Source: Barnesiella sp. An55
GTDB lineage: Bacteria > Bacteroidota > Bacteroidia > Bacteroidales > Barnesiellaceae
NCBI RefSeq assembly: GCF_002161555.1
Contig: NZ_NFHZ01000018.1
Span: 1 to 64,000, forward strand
Length of the DNA: 64,000 nucleotides
Direction: 5' to 3'
Position 1 is the first letter of the stretch; each line of letters opens with the position of its first letter. The position numbers and the translations under genes were made by a program. Of this stretch, positions 7,677-14,933 are shown one piece after another. The notes beneath the pieces were generated by a model. That model saw nothing but the letters and a program-made list of their open reading frames with translations. It had not been told where the DNA came from and searched no databases.

Positions 7677-9239
7677 TTAATAAATTTGTAAAGCTCCCAT
7701 TTTTTCACATTCAAAATTACCTTGTATTATAACATCACCAGTTGCATCTATAGTCATATCTCCGCTTTCTGATATAGATAGGTCTGTTATAAAAATATTT
7801 TTACCGACAACCGCACATTTCTCGTAAATACGATTATTTGATATATGAACATCTTCATTAAAGAAATAGGGTACAAAATTAGGTCTTGTAACACTTATTT
7901 CACATGGAACACCTACATCTGTAAAATATCCATAACTGCAATTTTCTATAACCTTGTAGTATGATTTTCCATTATCTGCTTTTGAGCAAACGGTTATCCT
8001 ACAATTTTCTACTCCAGTTCTTACATTCATACAGTTACCAAATTGTGAAACTTGGACTTCTTCAAAAAGGCTTGGTCTCTTTGAGTATATTTCCATTGTA
8101 GGATCCCCAAAATAATGGAATATTTCATTGGTATATTGATTTATATTATAATTATCATTCCAAAGTTGACTCATCCTTAGTAATCCATAATTCAAAGCAT
8201 CTCCTAATCTATGAATTTCACTATGTTCATTTGTTGTGGGATTGGATATTCCTCCGCTTCCGAAGTTAGGTAGTAATCCTGGCTTTGGCCAAATAGCATC
8301 TACTATACCTATAGCTAAAGCATCATTCCATCCTGAATAGCTATTTTCAGATGCTGCAAAAATTCCCGCAGCTCCGCCATTAACTTTTTTCAGAAGATTT
8401 TCTGCAAAGCAATTTTCTGAAAACATTCCTGTTTGGCAACTGATGCTGAAAAAAATTGGTAAAACGGTATTTTGTAATAGCGACAAATCATAATTATCAA
8501 ATGATGGAGCAGCCCATTTTGTATAGTGCCCATGACCTCTGTAAAATACATAATAACACCCTTCATTTATTATTTTTGATATGTCATATTTATCGCCATC
8601 CCAAGCATAATTAGGCTTTTTAAGATATTCTGGGAATATTGGATTATTGGCATATTGACCCGAATTATAAAATAGTGGAGTATTATAGGGTTCTGTGCAA
8701 TATACTTTTCTTACGCCATATATTTGACTCATTAGATAATTCCCAATTTCTTCATTTGTAAGAATAAATCTTCTACTTTCTCGATTCCCATTATCTGTTT
8801 GGAAATAACCGCACATTAATCCTTTATAATCAGAATAGTTAAGTGAAGGCATTAGTTGATATTTTTTCAGTTTATCAAAAACACTTTGAGCTTCAGTTAA
8901 TGTTTTTACAGGTATTCTTCCTCGCCCGACATCTGCAGTGTAATCATTTTCTCCATCCATACATGCATAATATAAATCTGTATAGAATCTAACTAAAGAT
9001 CCATCAAAAGAGAAATTTCTGGTTGTGAATTCCCCCGGTACATCAATATGGTCTCCTACAATAAGTAAGTAATCAAATTTACTTCTATGAAATATTGTAT
9101 GAATACTATCTTTAACTTCATTAGAATCTTTCCATGATTGCTTTGATACTATTTGATAGTCAATTCCTATTGTTTTTTTCCATTGGATGTATGGTACTAT
9201 TGCACTTAAATATTTATCTATGGAGACTTCCGAGGTCAA
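7677..9239 (-). CDS. Gingipain-like C25 peptidase, catalytic part (downstream of in-frame stop)
   Basis: 520 aa; only a TTG start is available. It carries the caspase-like peptidase C25 core: YLLIVGDHIDVPG, the DVGRGRIP segment, the histidine motif VFYRGHGHYTKW and the cysteine motif FSISCQTGMF, then AAGIFAASENSYSGW and the FHYFGDPTMEIY end. It ends in a beta-domain (DMTIDATGDVIIQGNFECE) without a clear T9SS type A sorting tail. It is in the same frame as the 9252-10001 ORF; only a TAA at 9252-9254 separates them, so without it the gene would be a normal preproenzyme. It is strikingly AT-rich compared with both sides, suggesting horizontal acquisition. A pseudogene or an OFF state is likely. 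Confidence 0.75.
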   Translation of the reverse strand: MTSEVSIDKYLSAIVPYIQWKKTIGIDYQIVSKQSWKDSNEVKDSIHTIFHRSKFDYLLIVGDHIDVPGEFTTRNFSFDGSLVRFYTDLYYACMDGENDYTADVGRGRIPVKTLTEAQSVFDKLKKYQLMPSLNYSDYKGLMCGYFQTDNGNRESRRFILTNEEIGNYLMSQIYGVRKVYCTEPYNTPLFYNSGQYANNPIFPEYLKKPNYAWDGDKYDISKIINEGCYYVFYRGHGHYTKWAAPSFDNYDLSLLQNTVLPIFFSISCQTGMFSENCFAENLLKKVNGGAAGIFAASENSYSGWNDALAIGIVDAIWPKPGLLPNFGSGGISNPTTNEHSEIHRLGDALNYGLLRMSQLWNDNYNINQYTNEIFHYFGDPTMEIYSKRPSLFEEVQVSQFGNCMNVRTGVENCRITVCSKADNGKSYYKVIENCSYGYFTDVGVPCEISVTRPNFVPYFFNEDVHISNNRIYEKCAVVGKNIFITDLSISESGDMTIDATGDVIIQGNFECEKMGALQIY

Positions 9240-9294
9240 CCGCCTCGCCTTTTATGTAGGTACTATTGCACTTAAATATTTATCTATGGAGACT
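9193..9294. repeat. 36-bp direct repeat with 30-bp stop-carrying spacer
   Basis: Identical 36-bp copies at 9193-9228 and 9259-9294 (encoding VSIDKYLSAIVP on the minus strand) flank a 30-bp spacer. The spacer is GC-rich inside an AT-rich gene, carries a small inverted repeat (CGAGG / CCTCG) and encodes the in-frame TAA. Loss of one repeat plus spacer removes exactly 66 bp (22 codons) and restores one continuous frame. Confidence 0.9.
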
Positions 9295-10001
9295 ATTAAG
9301 AGGTTAGGTGTCTTTGAGGGCTGTGTCACTTTACGGATTAGTGATATATTACTCTTTTGTGACTCTATATTCTTATAATTATTAAACTCCTTTGACGAAA
9401 AATTTTCTTGTGATAGTGTAATTTTATATTTAATTCTATTATAGCATCTTATTGTTCGAGTAACGGGATTATATTGTATTGGATAAATACCTATTCGTAG
9501 TATAGGTATCCCTTTTGATATTTGATATCCTTCTTGTTCAATGATGTTATTAGGCAAAAATGTATTATAAGAATATATAGTACTATCTTTGTAAAAGTAT
9601 GAACTTATACTTGAATCTGTTTGTGGCTTTTGTATTGGATAAAGCAGATATTCAGAAAAATCTTGGTAAGAAGATGAAATAAGTTCAATTGCTATATTTG
9701 TTGTATCAGATAGAGGTAGATAATCTCGATAATATGGTAATGCAGGAGCTCCAATCTTTCCAGTTAAACCAAATCCTTTTATTCTAGGAATTGTGTATAA
9801 ATCTCCATTTATTTCTGTAGGAGAGATATTACACGAGGAAAAATTGAAATCAACAATGATAGAATTATTTTCTGTGTATTCAATTCTTTTTGGAGATTCT
9901 AATTGAGAACTATTTATACTATCATTCTTATATCTTATGATAGACCCTTCTACTGAATATATTGTAGAAAAGAGCAGCAAAATAAATATAAACTTTTTCA
10001 T
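9252..10001 (-). CDS. Gingipain-like C25 peptidase, N-terminal propeptide part
   Basis: 249 aa. Signal peptide MKKFIFILLLFSTIYSVEG, then a region resembling the gingipain propeptide (IPRIKGFGLTGKIGAPALPYYRDYLPL, the characteristic G-x-P-x-LP segment, and ILRIGIYPIQYNPVTRTIRCYNRIKYKI). It ends PNLLIVSIDKYLSAIVPT then TAA, immediately after the first copy of a 36-bp repeat. The catalytic domain follows in the same frame past the stop. The start lies 16 bp after the frameshift-restored stop of the upstream sorting-domain gene, so they form one operon. As it stands it would encode a secreted but inactive stub. Confidence 0.75.
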   Translation of the reverse strand: MKKFIFILLLFSTIYSVEGSIIRYKNDSINSSQLESPKRIEYTENNSIIVDFNFSSCNISPTEINGDLYTIPRIKGFGLTGKIGAPALPYYRDYLPLSDTTNIAIELISSSYQDFSEYLLYPIQKPQTDSSISSYFYKDSTIYSYNTFLPNNIIEQEGYQISKGIPILRIGIYPIQYNPVTRTIRCYNRIKYKITLSQENFSSKEFNNYKNIESQKSNISLIRKVTQPSKTPNLLIVSIDKYLSAIVPT

Positions 10002-10017
10002 TGTACGTCCCTTTGCT

Positions 10018-10203
10018 CTATTTGGTCAATATCATACGTTTGCTGTCAATCTCTTTCCCGTCGGCTATGAGTGAGTAGATGTACATACCGGCCGAGAGTT
10101 CAGAGCCTTGTAGTGTTACCTGGTTTTCACCACGTTCGGCAATTTCGATTCGGCGTATCTGTGCCCCTTGCATATCGTAGATGTACAGGTCGGCCTGAAC
10201 CTT
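10018..10203 (-). pseudogene. Out-of-frame T9SS type A sorting domain of the 10116-11096 gene
   Basis: The -1-shifted frame reads VQADLYIYDMQGAQIRR..., then ELSAGMYIYSLIADGKEIDS and ends KRMILTK before TAG at 10018. This is a textbook C-terminal sorting domain (LYxxxGxx..., LxxGxYxYxL..., S/KKMILxK). It directly continues the LYQNSPNPFS...IRFALPYE part encoded in the other frame. The shift lies at the AAA run at 10202-10204 (minus strand GAAAGG) and is consistent with loss of one A. Confidence 0.85.
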
Positions 10204-11096
10204 TCGTAAGGCAAGGCAAACCGTATGGAAGTAGTCGCACTGAAGGGGTTGGGACTATTCTGATAGAGTGTGGGAACGATAGCACTCTCCGGTTCGGCCG
10301 AGGCAGTATTCCGTTGGGATTTGTGAAGCGGAGAAGCAGTCTCGACATCGCCGTTTTTCAAAGCGACCAGCTCTTGCTGCAACTGGGTAATCACAATCTC
10401 TTGAGAGTCAACTCTGGCTTGAATTTCGTTCAGGGCATTTACAATCAGAGGAATCATGCCCATATAATCGACATACATATAGCCCAACGAATCGGTTCGT
10501 ACCAATTCGGGGTAAACCTCTTTGACCTCTTGAGCCAAAAATCCAAATCGGGTGCGGTTGTCGTTTTTGATGTTTATCATGCGATTCCGGGTAGAATCGG
10601 AAGGCGCAGCGTTTAAGCGAAAACTAACGCTTGTCAGTTGTTCCAATCCGGACAGGGTATTGGTGAGAGGGGTTACATTATCTTTGAATCGGCTGTCGGA
10701 CAGGCTGTAAAAATTACCGATGACATCGGACGAAAAATAGACCTGATCGCCGTAAGTATCAGCATCGTATTGCATAATCGAGCCTGCATCGGAGGTCATT
10801 TCTATGCCCGATGCCCCGTGCAGATGCAATCGTGGAGACTCTCGACCATCGGTTCTTTCGGGGTAGCGGCCCACAAAAACATCGAGGTCGGATTGATATG
10901 CCGGATATCTCGAATTGAAAGAGATGCGGGATGTTCCAGACATATTGGTGGGGTAAAGACTTATATCGGCATTACCGATTGTGTTTTCACCGTAGTTGCC
11001 GACCAAGATTTTGCCCTCTTGTTCTATTTTCATCTGCCCCATTACACTGGCAGAGAGACTACATACAGCAGCTAAAATAAATAATCTGGTTTTCAT
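10116..11096 (-). CDS. S74 chaperone-domain protein with frameshifted T9SS tail
   Basis: 326 aa as read. Signal peptide to ~residue 20 (VMGQ). The middle holds an intramolecular chaperone/peptidase S74 domain (SLSDSRFKDNVTPL, then RTRFGFLAQEVKEVYPEL and YVDYMGMIPLIVNALNEI), followed by a coiled coil (~ARVDSQEIVITQLQQELVAL). It then reaches the start of a T9SS sorting domain (LYQNSPNPFSATTSIRFALP), after which the frame breaks. Such proteins form trimeric surface structures in Bacteroidota. It is first in an operon with the C25 peptidase and the lipoprotein. A TATCTTTG box lies upstream at 11187-11194. Confidence 0.8.
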   Translation of the reverse strand: MKTRLFILAAVCSLSASVMGQMKIEQEGKILVGNYGENTIGNADISLYPTNMSGTSRISFNSRYPAYQSDLDVFVGRYPERTDGRESPRLHLHGASGIEMTSDAGSIMQYDADTYGDQVYFSSDVIGNFYSLSDSRFKDNVTPLTNTLSGLEQLTSVSFRLNAAPSDSTRNRMINIKNDNRTRFGFLAQEVKEVYPELVRTDSLGYMYVDYMGMIPLIVNALNEIQARVDSQEIVITQLQQELVALKNGDVETASPLHKSQRNTASAEPESAIVPTLYQNSPNPFSATTSIRFALPYERFRPTCTSTICKGHRYAESKLPNVVKTR

Positions 11097-11186
11097 AATA
11101 GGTTAAGTTTGGGTTTTTAGAATATTAAGGTTATAATCGTTTGTCTTTTCGGGGACTGTGAATACGGAGAGTATTCTATACTTCTA

Positions 11187-11194
11187 CAAAGATA
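11187..11194 (-). promoter_or_regulatory. -7 box of the S74/C25 operon
   Basis: TATCTTTG on the minus strand, 90 bp upstream of the start at 11096. The rest of the 11097-11406 interval shows no gene. Confidence 0.45.
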
Positions 11195-11406
11195 GCGAAA
11201 GTTTTCGACGAATCTATTATTATGCAAAAAAAACATATATTGGTTAAAGACTTTATCGGGTGTGTGGTATGGGTGTGGTGGGCGGTTCGCTGCCCGGTGT
11301 CTGAGAGGAGGGGTGGAGCGGGCAAAAGTCAGAGGGGGCGGCTGGGTGTACCGCCTCCCCGGAAATCTTTTTAGCGGGGAATTTTTGGCGAACTTGAGGG
11401 GGTAAT

Positions 11407-11446
11407 AAAAACGGGGGCCATCTCAAGTTCGGTTTGAGATGGCCCC
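11407..11446 (-). terminator. Terminator of the DUF5723-type gene
   Basis: Minus-strand stem of GGGGCCATCTCAA and its complement around loop CCGAAC, then a T-rich tail (plus-strand AAAA at 11407-11411). Confidence 0.85.
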
Positions 11447-11470
11447 TTGGAATATGGATTGTCGTATTGT

Positions 11471-12865
11471 TCAGATTTTATGTTTCTCCCCGAAGGTGAT
11501 GTTGAAGCCGAAGCTGAGGTTGGCCCGGGCGTGGTTGATGGGGATGAACTGTTTGGAGTACTGCGTGGCAAAGTAGTCGGTGCCGACGAAGAAGTTGAAG
11601 CCCGGGGCACAGATGTTGAGGATGGCGCCTACCGAGCTGCCCATGTTGGATACCGACCCGTTGACGGTGAGGTGCAGGGCCGAGAGGGGGCGGAAGTTGA
11701 TGGCCGCCATGCCCTCGGCATAGGTGCGGTAACCGACGAAGCGGGTGGTGGAGAGGAGACCGAACGAGATGGCGTTGTCGAGCACGGCATACTCGGCACC
11801 CACGCGCAGGGTGGTGCGCAGCGAGTTGCTCACCGACCGGGCGTCCGTTTTGTAGAACTTGGTGAGGGCCTTGAGGTCTTCGCCCAGTTGGTCGGCCTCT
11901 TTCTTGAAGGGGTTGTCGCCGTTCTCGTCGTCTTTGGCACCGATGTTGTCGAATCCCGAGAAACGGAACTCTTTATTGGGGTCGGTCTCGGCGCGGGAGA
12001 GGTTGTTCCAGCGCATGAAGCCGATATCGGTGAGTGCGGCCGAGAGGGTGAGGTTGTCGATGAGCTTGTAGGTGGCACCCAGGTCGAATCCCAAACCGAA
12101 GCCGGCCAGACCGAAGTTGTTCCCCAATTTGTAGTTGGTGATTTCGCCCGTTTCGGGATCGGTTGTGAGATTGAGAAGCGAGGAGGCTTGCAGGTGTCCG
12201 GCCTGTTTGATAATCCATTCGTCTTGCGACATGGTGATATCCATGCGGTCGATGCGTGCCTCGGCATGAGCGGCACCCAGCAGCACCTTGACTCGGGCGC
12301 CTACGCCCAGTTTGTCGGTAATGTCGCGAGCGTGGCCGAAGGCCAGTTCCAGATAGTTGTTGGAAGCTACGGTCACGTTGCTCATGTCGTAGTGGGTTAC
12401 ACCGGTCGGTTCTTGTCCGGTTTTGAGGAACTGGAACAGCTCTTTGGGCAGGTAGGCGCCGGTGTTGCTCTTGAGGGCGAGGTTGAAGGTGTTCTGTCCA
12501 CCCCAAGCCCAGAACCCGAAGGAGATAATGTCCAGACCCAGGTCGAGCTCGAGGGCGTTGTCGTTAGCGAGTTTGCCCAAGAACTCGTCGGCCGGAACGC
12601 TTTCGTGGAGGAAGGTTACCAGCTTGTTGTCGCGCGGGTAGAGGAAGGTACCCAGTCCCAGGTTGGAGTTGACACCCAGGTAGAAGTTGCTGAGCACGGG
12701 CATGCTCACGTAGTTGTTGGGGGTCTTGAGGGCCGGATTCAGTTGGTTCCTCTTGGTCATCTTCTCCATGAAGTAGGAGGAGTTGAGGGTATTTTGAGCC
12801 GAGACTCCGGTAGCCACGACCAAGGCGATGGCAATGCTTGCCAGATGTTTTATGGTGTATTTCAT
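11471..12865 (-). CDS. Outer-membrane beta-barrel protein, DUF5723 type
   Basis: 464 aa. Signal peptide residues 1-23 (VATGVSAQ). The start of the mature protein (NTLNSSYFMEKMTKRNQLNPAL), the repeated amphipathic strands and the C-terminal FGFNITFGEKHKI resemble the DUF5723/PorP-like barrel family seen throughout Bacteroidales. The substrate is unknown. It lies 13 bp downstream of the lipoprotein gene and ends at a strong terminator, so the two form an operon. I infer an outer-membrane pair. Confidence 0.72.
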   Translation of the reverse strand: MKYTIKHLASIAIALVVATGVSAQNTLNSSYFMEKMTKRNQLNPALKTPNNYVSMPVLSNFYLGVNSNLGLGTFLYPRDNKLVTFLHESVPADEFLGKLANDNALELDLGLDIISFGFWAWGGQNTFNLALKSNTGAYLPKELFQFLKTGQEPTGVTHYDMSNVTVASNNYLELAFGHARDITDKLGVGARVKVLLGAAHAEARIDRMDITMSQDEWIIKQAGHLQASSLLNLTTDPETGEITNYKLGNNFGLAGFGLGFDLGATYKLIDNLTLSAALTDIGFMRWNNLSRAETDPNKEFRFSGFDNIGAKDDENGDNPFKKEADQLGEDLKALTKFYKTDARSVSNSLRTTLRVGAEYAVLDNAISFGLLSTTRFVGYRTYAEGMAAINFRPLSALHLTVNGSVSNMGSSVGAILNICAPGFNFFVGTDYFATQYSKQFIPINHARANLSFGFNITFGEKHKI

Positions 12866-12878
12866 CTTTCTTTTGCGT

Positions 12879-14642
12879 TTAGTCCTTTAAATCTTCTAAG
12901 TCCAGTTGGGCTCCTTCGGGGAGTCGGGCCGAGAGGTGTACGACAACAAACTGGTCGGGCCTCAGGGTGACGTCGTTGTTGTTTTGGTTACTGCCTTCGA
13001 TTTTGAGAGCCAGTTTATCGAGCTCTTGCAGGGCCCCTTCACGTTCCTCCTTGATGTTGAGGGTTACATGGGTCGATTGTATGGATTGCTGCGTTCCGTC
13101 GCTGTTGGAGGCAGCCTCGATCTCTATGCTTTTGGGGAGGGTGAGCCCGGTAATCGGGTCGCCGTTGACATCGCGCGGAGCAATCGATAAGGTGAGTCCC
13201 AGGGGTACGGCGTTGTCGATTACGGCATTGACCTCGAGGTGCTTGATCTTACCGGATACGTCGGAGAGATCTTTGTGCAGATTGTCGATGGTATCGGTGT
13301 AGAAGATGCGCAGGTTGTCAAACTCGAGCGGCACGTTTATGTCGTAGTCGATATCGATGTTGTAGTCGCCTTTTCCCAGATCGATGGTTTGGTCGTTGGT
13401 TTCGCTCTCGACTTTTACCTCGGTTACCTTGATGTCGAGTTGGTCGGGGATGGTGCTGAGCAGCGAGGTGAGCGATCCAGACAGAATCTCGGACGAGTTG
13501 CGGTTGATGTGGAATGTGCTTGTTTCCCCGCCGGCAATTTTCATGGCCAGCTTCACCACGTTGTTGTTTACAATCTGGCCGTTCTCGTCGAGCGGTGTGA
13601 TTTCAAAACTGGCCGAGATGGGGGCTCCAATGGGGTTCTTGACCGAGAGGTCGAGCGAGAGGTCTTTTATCTCGAGCGAGGTCCCCTCTTCCTTGAGGAA
13701 GTCGGGCAGATCGGAAAGTGAAACCGAGGTGTTGATATTGACATTGGGCACGATAGTCCCGGCTACGCCTTGGATGCGAATTTGGGGCGTGGAGAGCTTG
13801 AGGTCGGGTTGTACCGACACCGTAGTGTTTTCGAGGTCTTCGGCCCCTACGGTCAGCTTGTCGGCATAGACTTTACCCCGCAAGGCGATTTCGTCTTTGA
13901 GGATGATCGAGCCGTTTTCGATGGTGGGGTTGGAGAATCCAAGTATGGTTAGCGGGATGGATACATGTCCTTGGCCCTGGCTCAGTTCGATGGTTTTCGA
14001 GATGAATATCGAGGAGTCGTTGCGCACAAGTTCGCCATTTTCGACAATGTCGAAGTCGATTACATCGGGCAGCACCAGTTCGACACCAGCCAGGTAGAGA
14101 CGAGGCAGGAAGGAGGGCATGCCCGAGATGTCGATGGAGAGTTCGGTTTGGAGGGGATCTCCGTTATAGTCGGTGATTTTGACGCACTTTACATCCTTTA
14201 CCTCGGCCGGCAGTTCGGTATCGACATTGAAATTTTCGGAGGTGTTGATATTGGCTTCGAAGGCGACTTCGATGTCGGGGATATCCAGACCTGGAATTTG
14301 CGGCAACACGGTTGTGGCGGCTTTGAATTCTCGCACGTAGGGATCGAAGTTGGGGTTGAAGTCGTCGATGATAACCTCGTCGATGGCGTCGATGTCTTCA
14401 GAGATGTTGTCCGACTTGGTGATTACATACCGCCCGTCGATTACGTGGAGTACATCACCCTCTTCAATCATTCGGCTTAATCGAATGGTATCGGTCTGAC
14501 CGATGGGCAAACTCAAATTTCCTCCTACACTTACTTCCAGATCGATGTCTTTGCTGAAATCATAATCTGAATCGATACATGAAGCGAACGAGGAAAACAG
14601 TCCTAAGCATAAGCTACTTATGACAAACTCTTTAATTTTCAT
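12879..14642 (-). CDS. Large beta-rich lipoprotein, partner of the barrel protein
   Basis: 587 aa from the ATG at 14642; the longer reading to 14699 would start at the -7 box. Lipobox FASC at ~Cys22, then a long series of beta repeats: acidic segments alternate with LEVSVGGNLSLPIG, VSIPLTILGFSNPTIENGSI and LDIKVTEVKVESETND. It looks like stacked immunoglobulin/LEA-like beta domains. Family not recognised. First gene of the operon with the DUF5723-type barrel, which suggests assembly on the outer membrane. Confidence 0.7.
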   Translation of the reverse strand: MKIKEFVISSLCLGLFSSFASCIDSDYDFSKDIDLEVSVGGNLSLPIGQTDTIRLSRMIEEGDVLHVIDGRYVITKSDNISEDIDAIDEVIIDDFNPNFDPYVREFKAATTVLPQIPGLDIPDIEVAFEANINTSENFNVDTELPAEVKDVKCVKITDYNGDPLQTELSIDISGMPSFLPRLYLAGVELVLPDVIDFDIVENGELVRNDSSIFISKTIELSQGQGHVSIPLTILGFSNPTIENGSIILKDEIALRGKVYADKLTVGAEDLENTTVSVQPDLKLSTPQIRIQGVAGTIVPNVNINTSVSLSDLPDFLKEEGTSLEIKDLSLDLSVKNPIGAPISASFEITPLDENGQIVNNNVVKLAMKIAGGETSTFHINRNSSEILSGSLTSLLSTIPDQLDIKVTEVKVESETNDQTIDLGKGDYNIDIDYDINVPLEFDNLRIFYTDTIDNLHKDLSDVSGKIKHLEVNAVIDNAVPLGLTLSIAPRDVNGDPITGLTLPKSIEIEAASNSDGTQQSIQSTHVTLNIKEEREGALQELDKLALKIEGSNQNNNDVTLRPDQFVVVHLSARLPEGAQLDLEDLKD

Positions 14643-14696
14643 AAAACGTATTGAATCAAATTTATTTACCAATGAGAGATCCTCTGTTTCTGACTG

Positions 14697-14704
14697 CAAA
14701 GGTA
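14697..14704 (-). promoter_or_regulatory. -7 box of the lipoprotein/barrel operon
   Basis: TACCTTTG on the minus strand, 55 bp before the ATG at 14642. It excludes the longer reading of the lipoprotein gene. Confidence 0.55.
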
Positions 14705-14859
14705 TCTCTTTTTTTATAATATCTATATTTTTTTCATAGAAATGGCTCTTTTATAAGACTATGTGAAATTTATAAAAAGAGCTCTCTATGACGCGGTGTG
14801 AGGCTGATGGGTTGGTGTGGAAATAGGAGGTAGGTCGAAAGGTTGGGCTGGTGGGCCAG

Positions 14860-14905
14860 GGAAGAAAAGAGACTCCCCGTCCGGCCAGGTGGTCGAGCGG
14901 GGAGT
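14860..14905 (-). terminator. Probable terminator of the alpha-2-macroglobulin gene
   Basis: Minus-strand hairpin ACTCCCCG / CGGGGAGT with an 18-base loop, followed by CTCTTTTCTTCC. Confidence 0.5.
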
Positions 14906-14933
14906 GTGTGTGGGCGACGGGCGGTTGCCGGTG

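Noticed and set aside
9193-9294. 36-bp repeat with 30-bp spacer looks like one CRISPR repeat-spacer-repeat
   Set aside because: The repeat is protein-coding within a peptidase gene, there are only two copies, no leader and no cas genes; it is a duplication.
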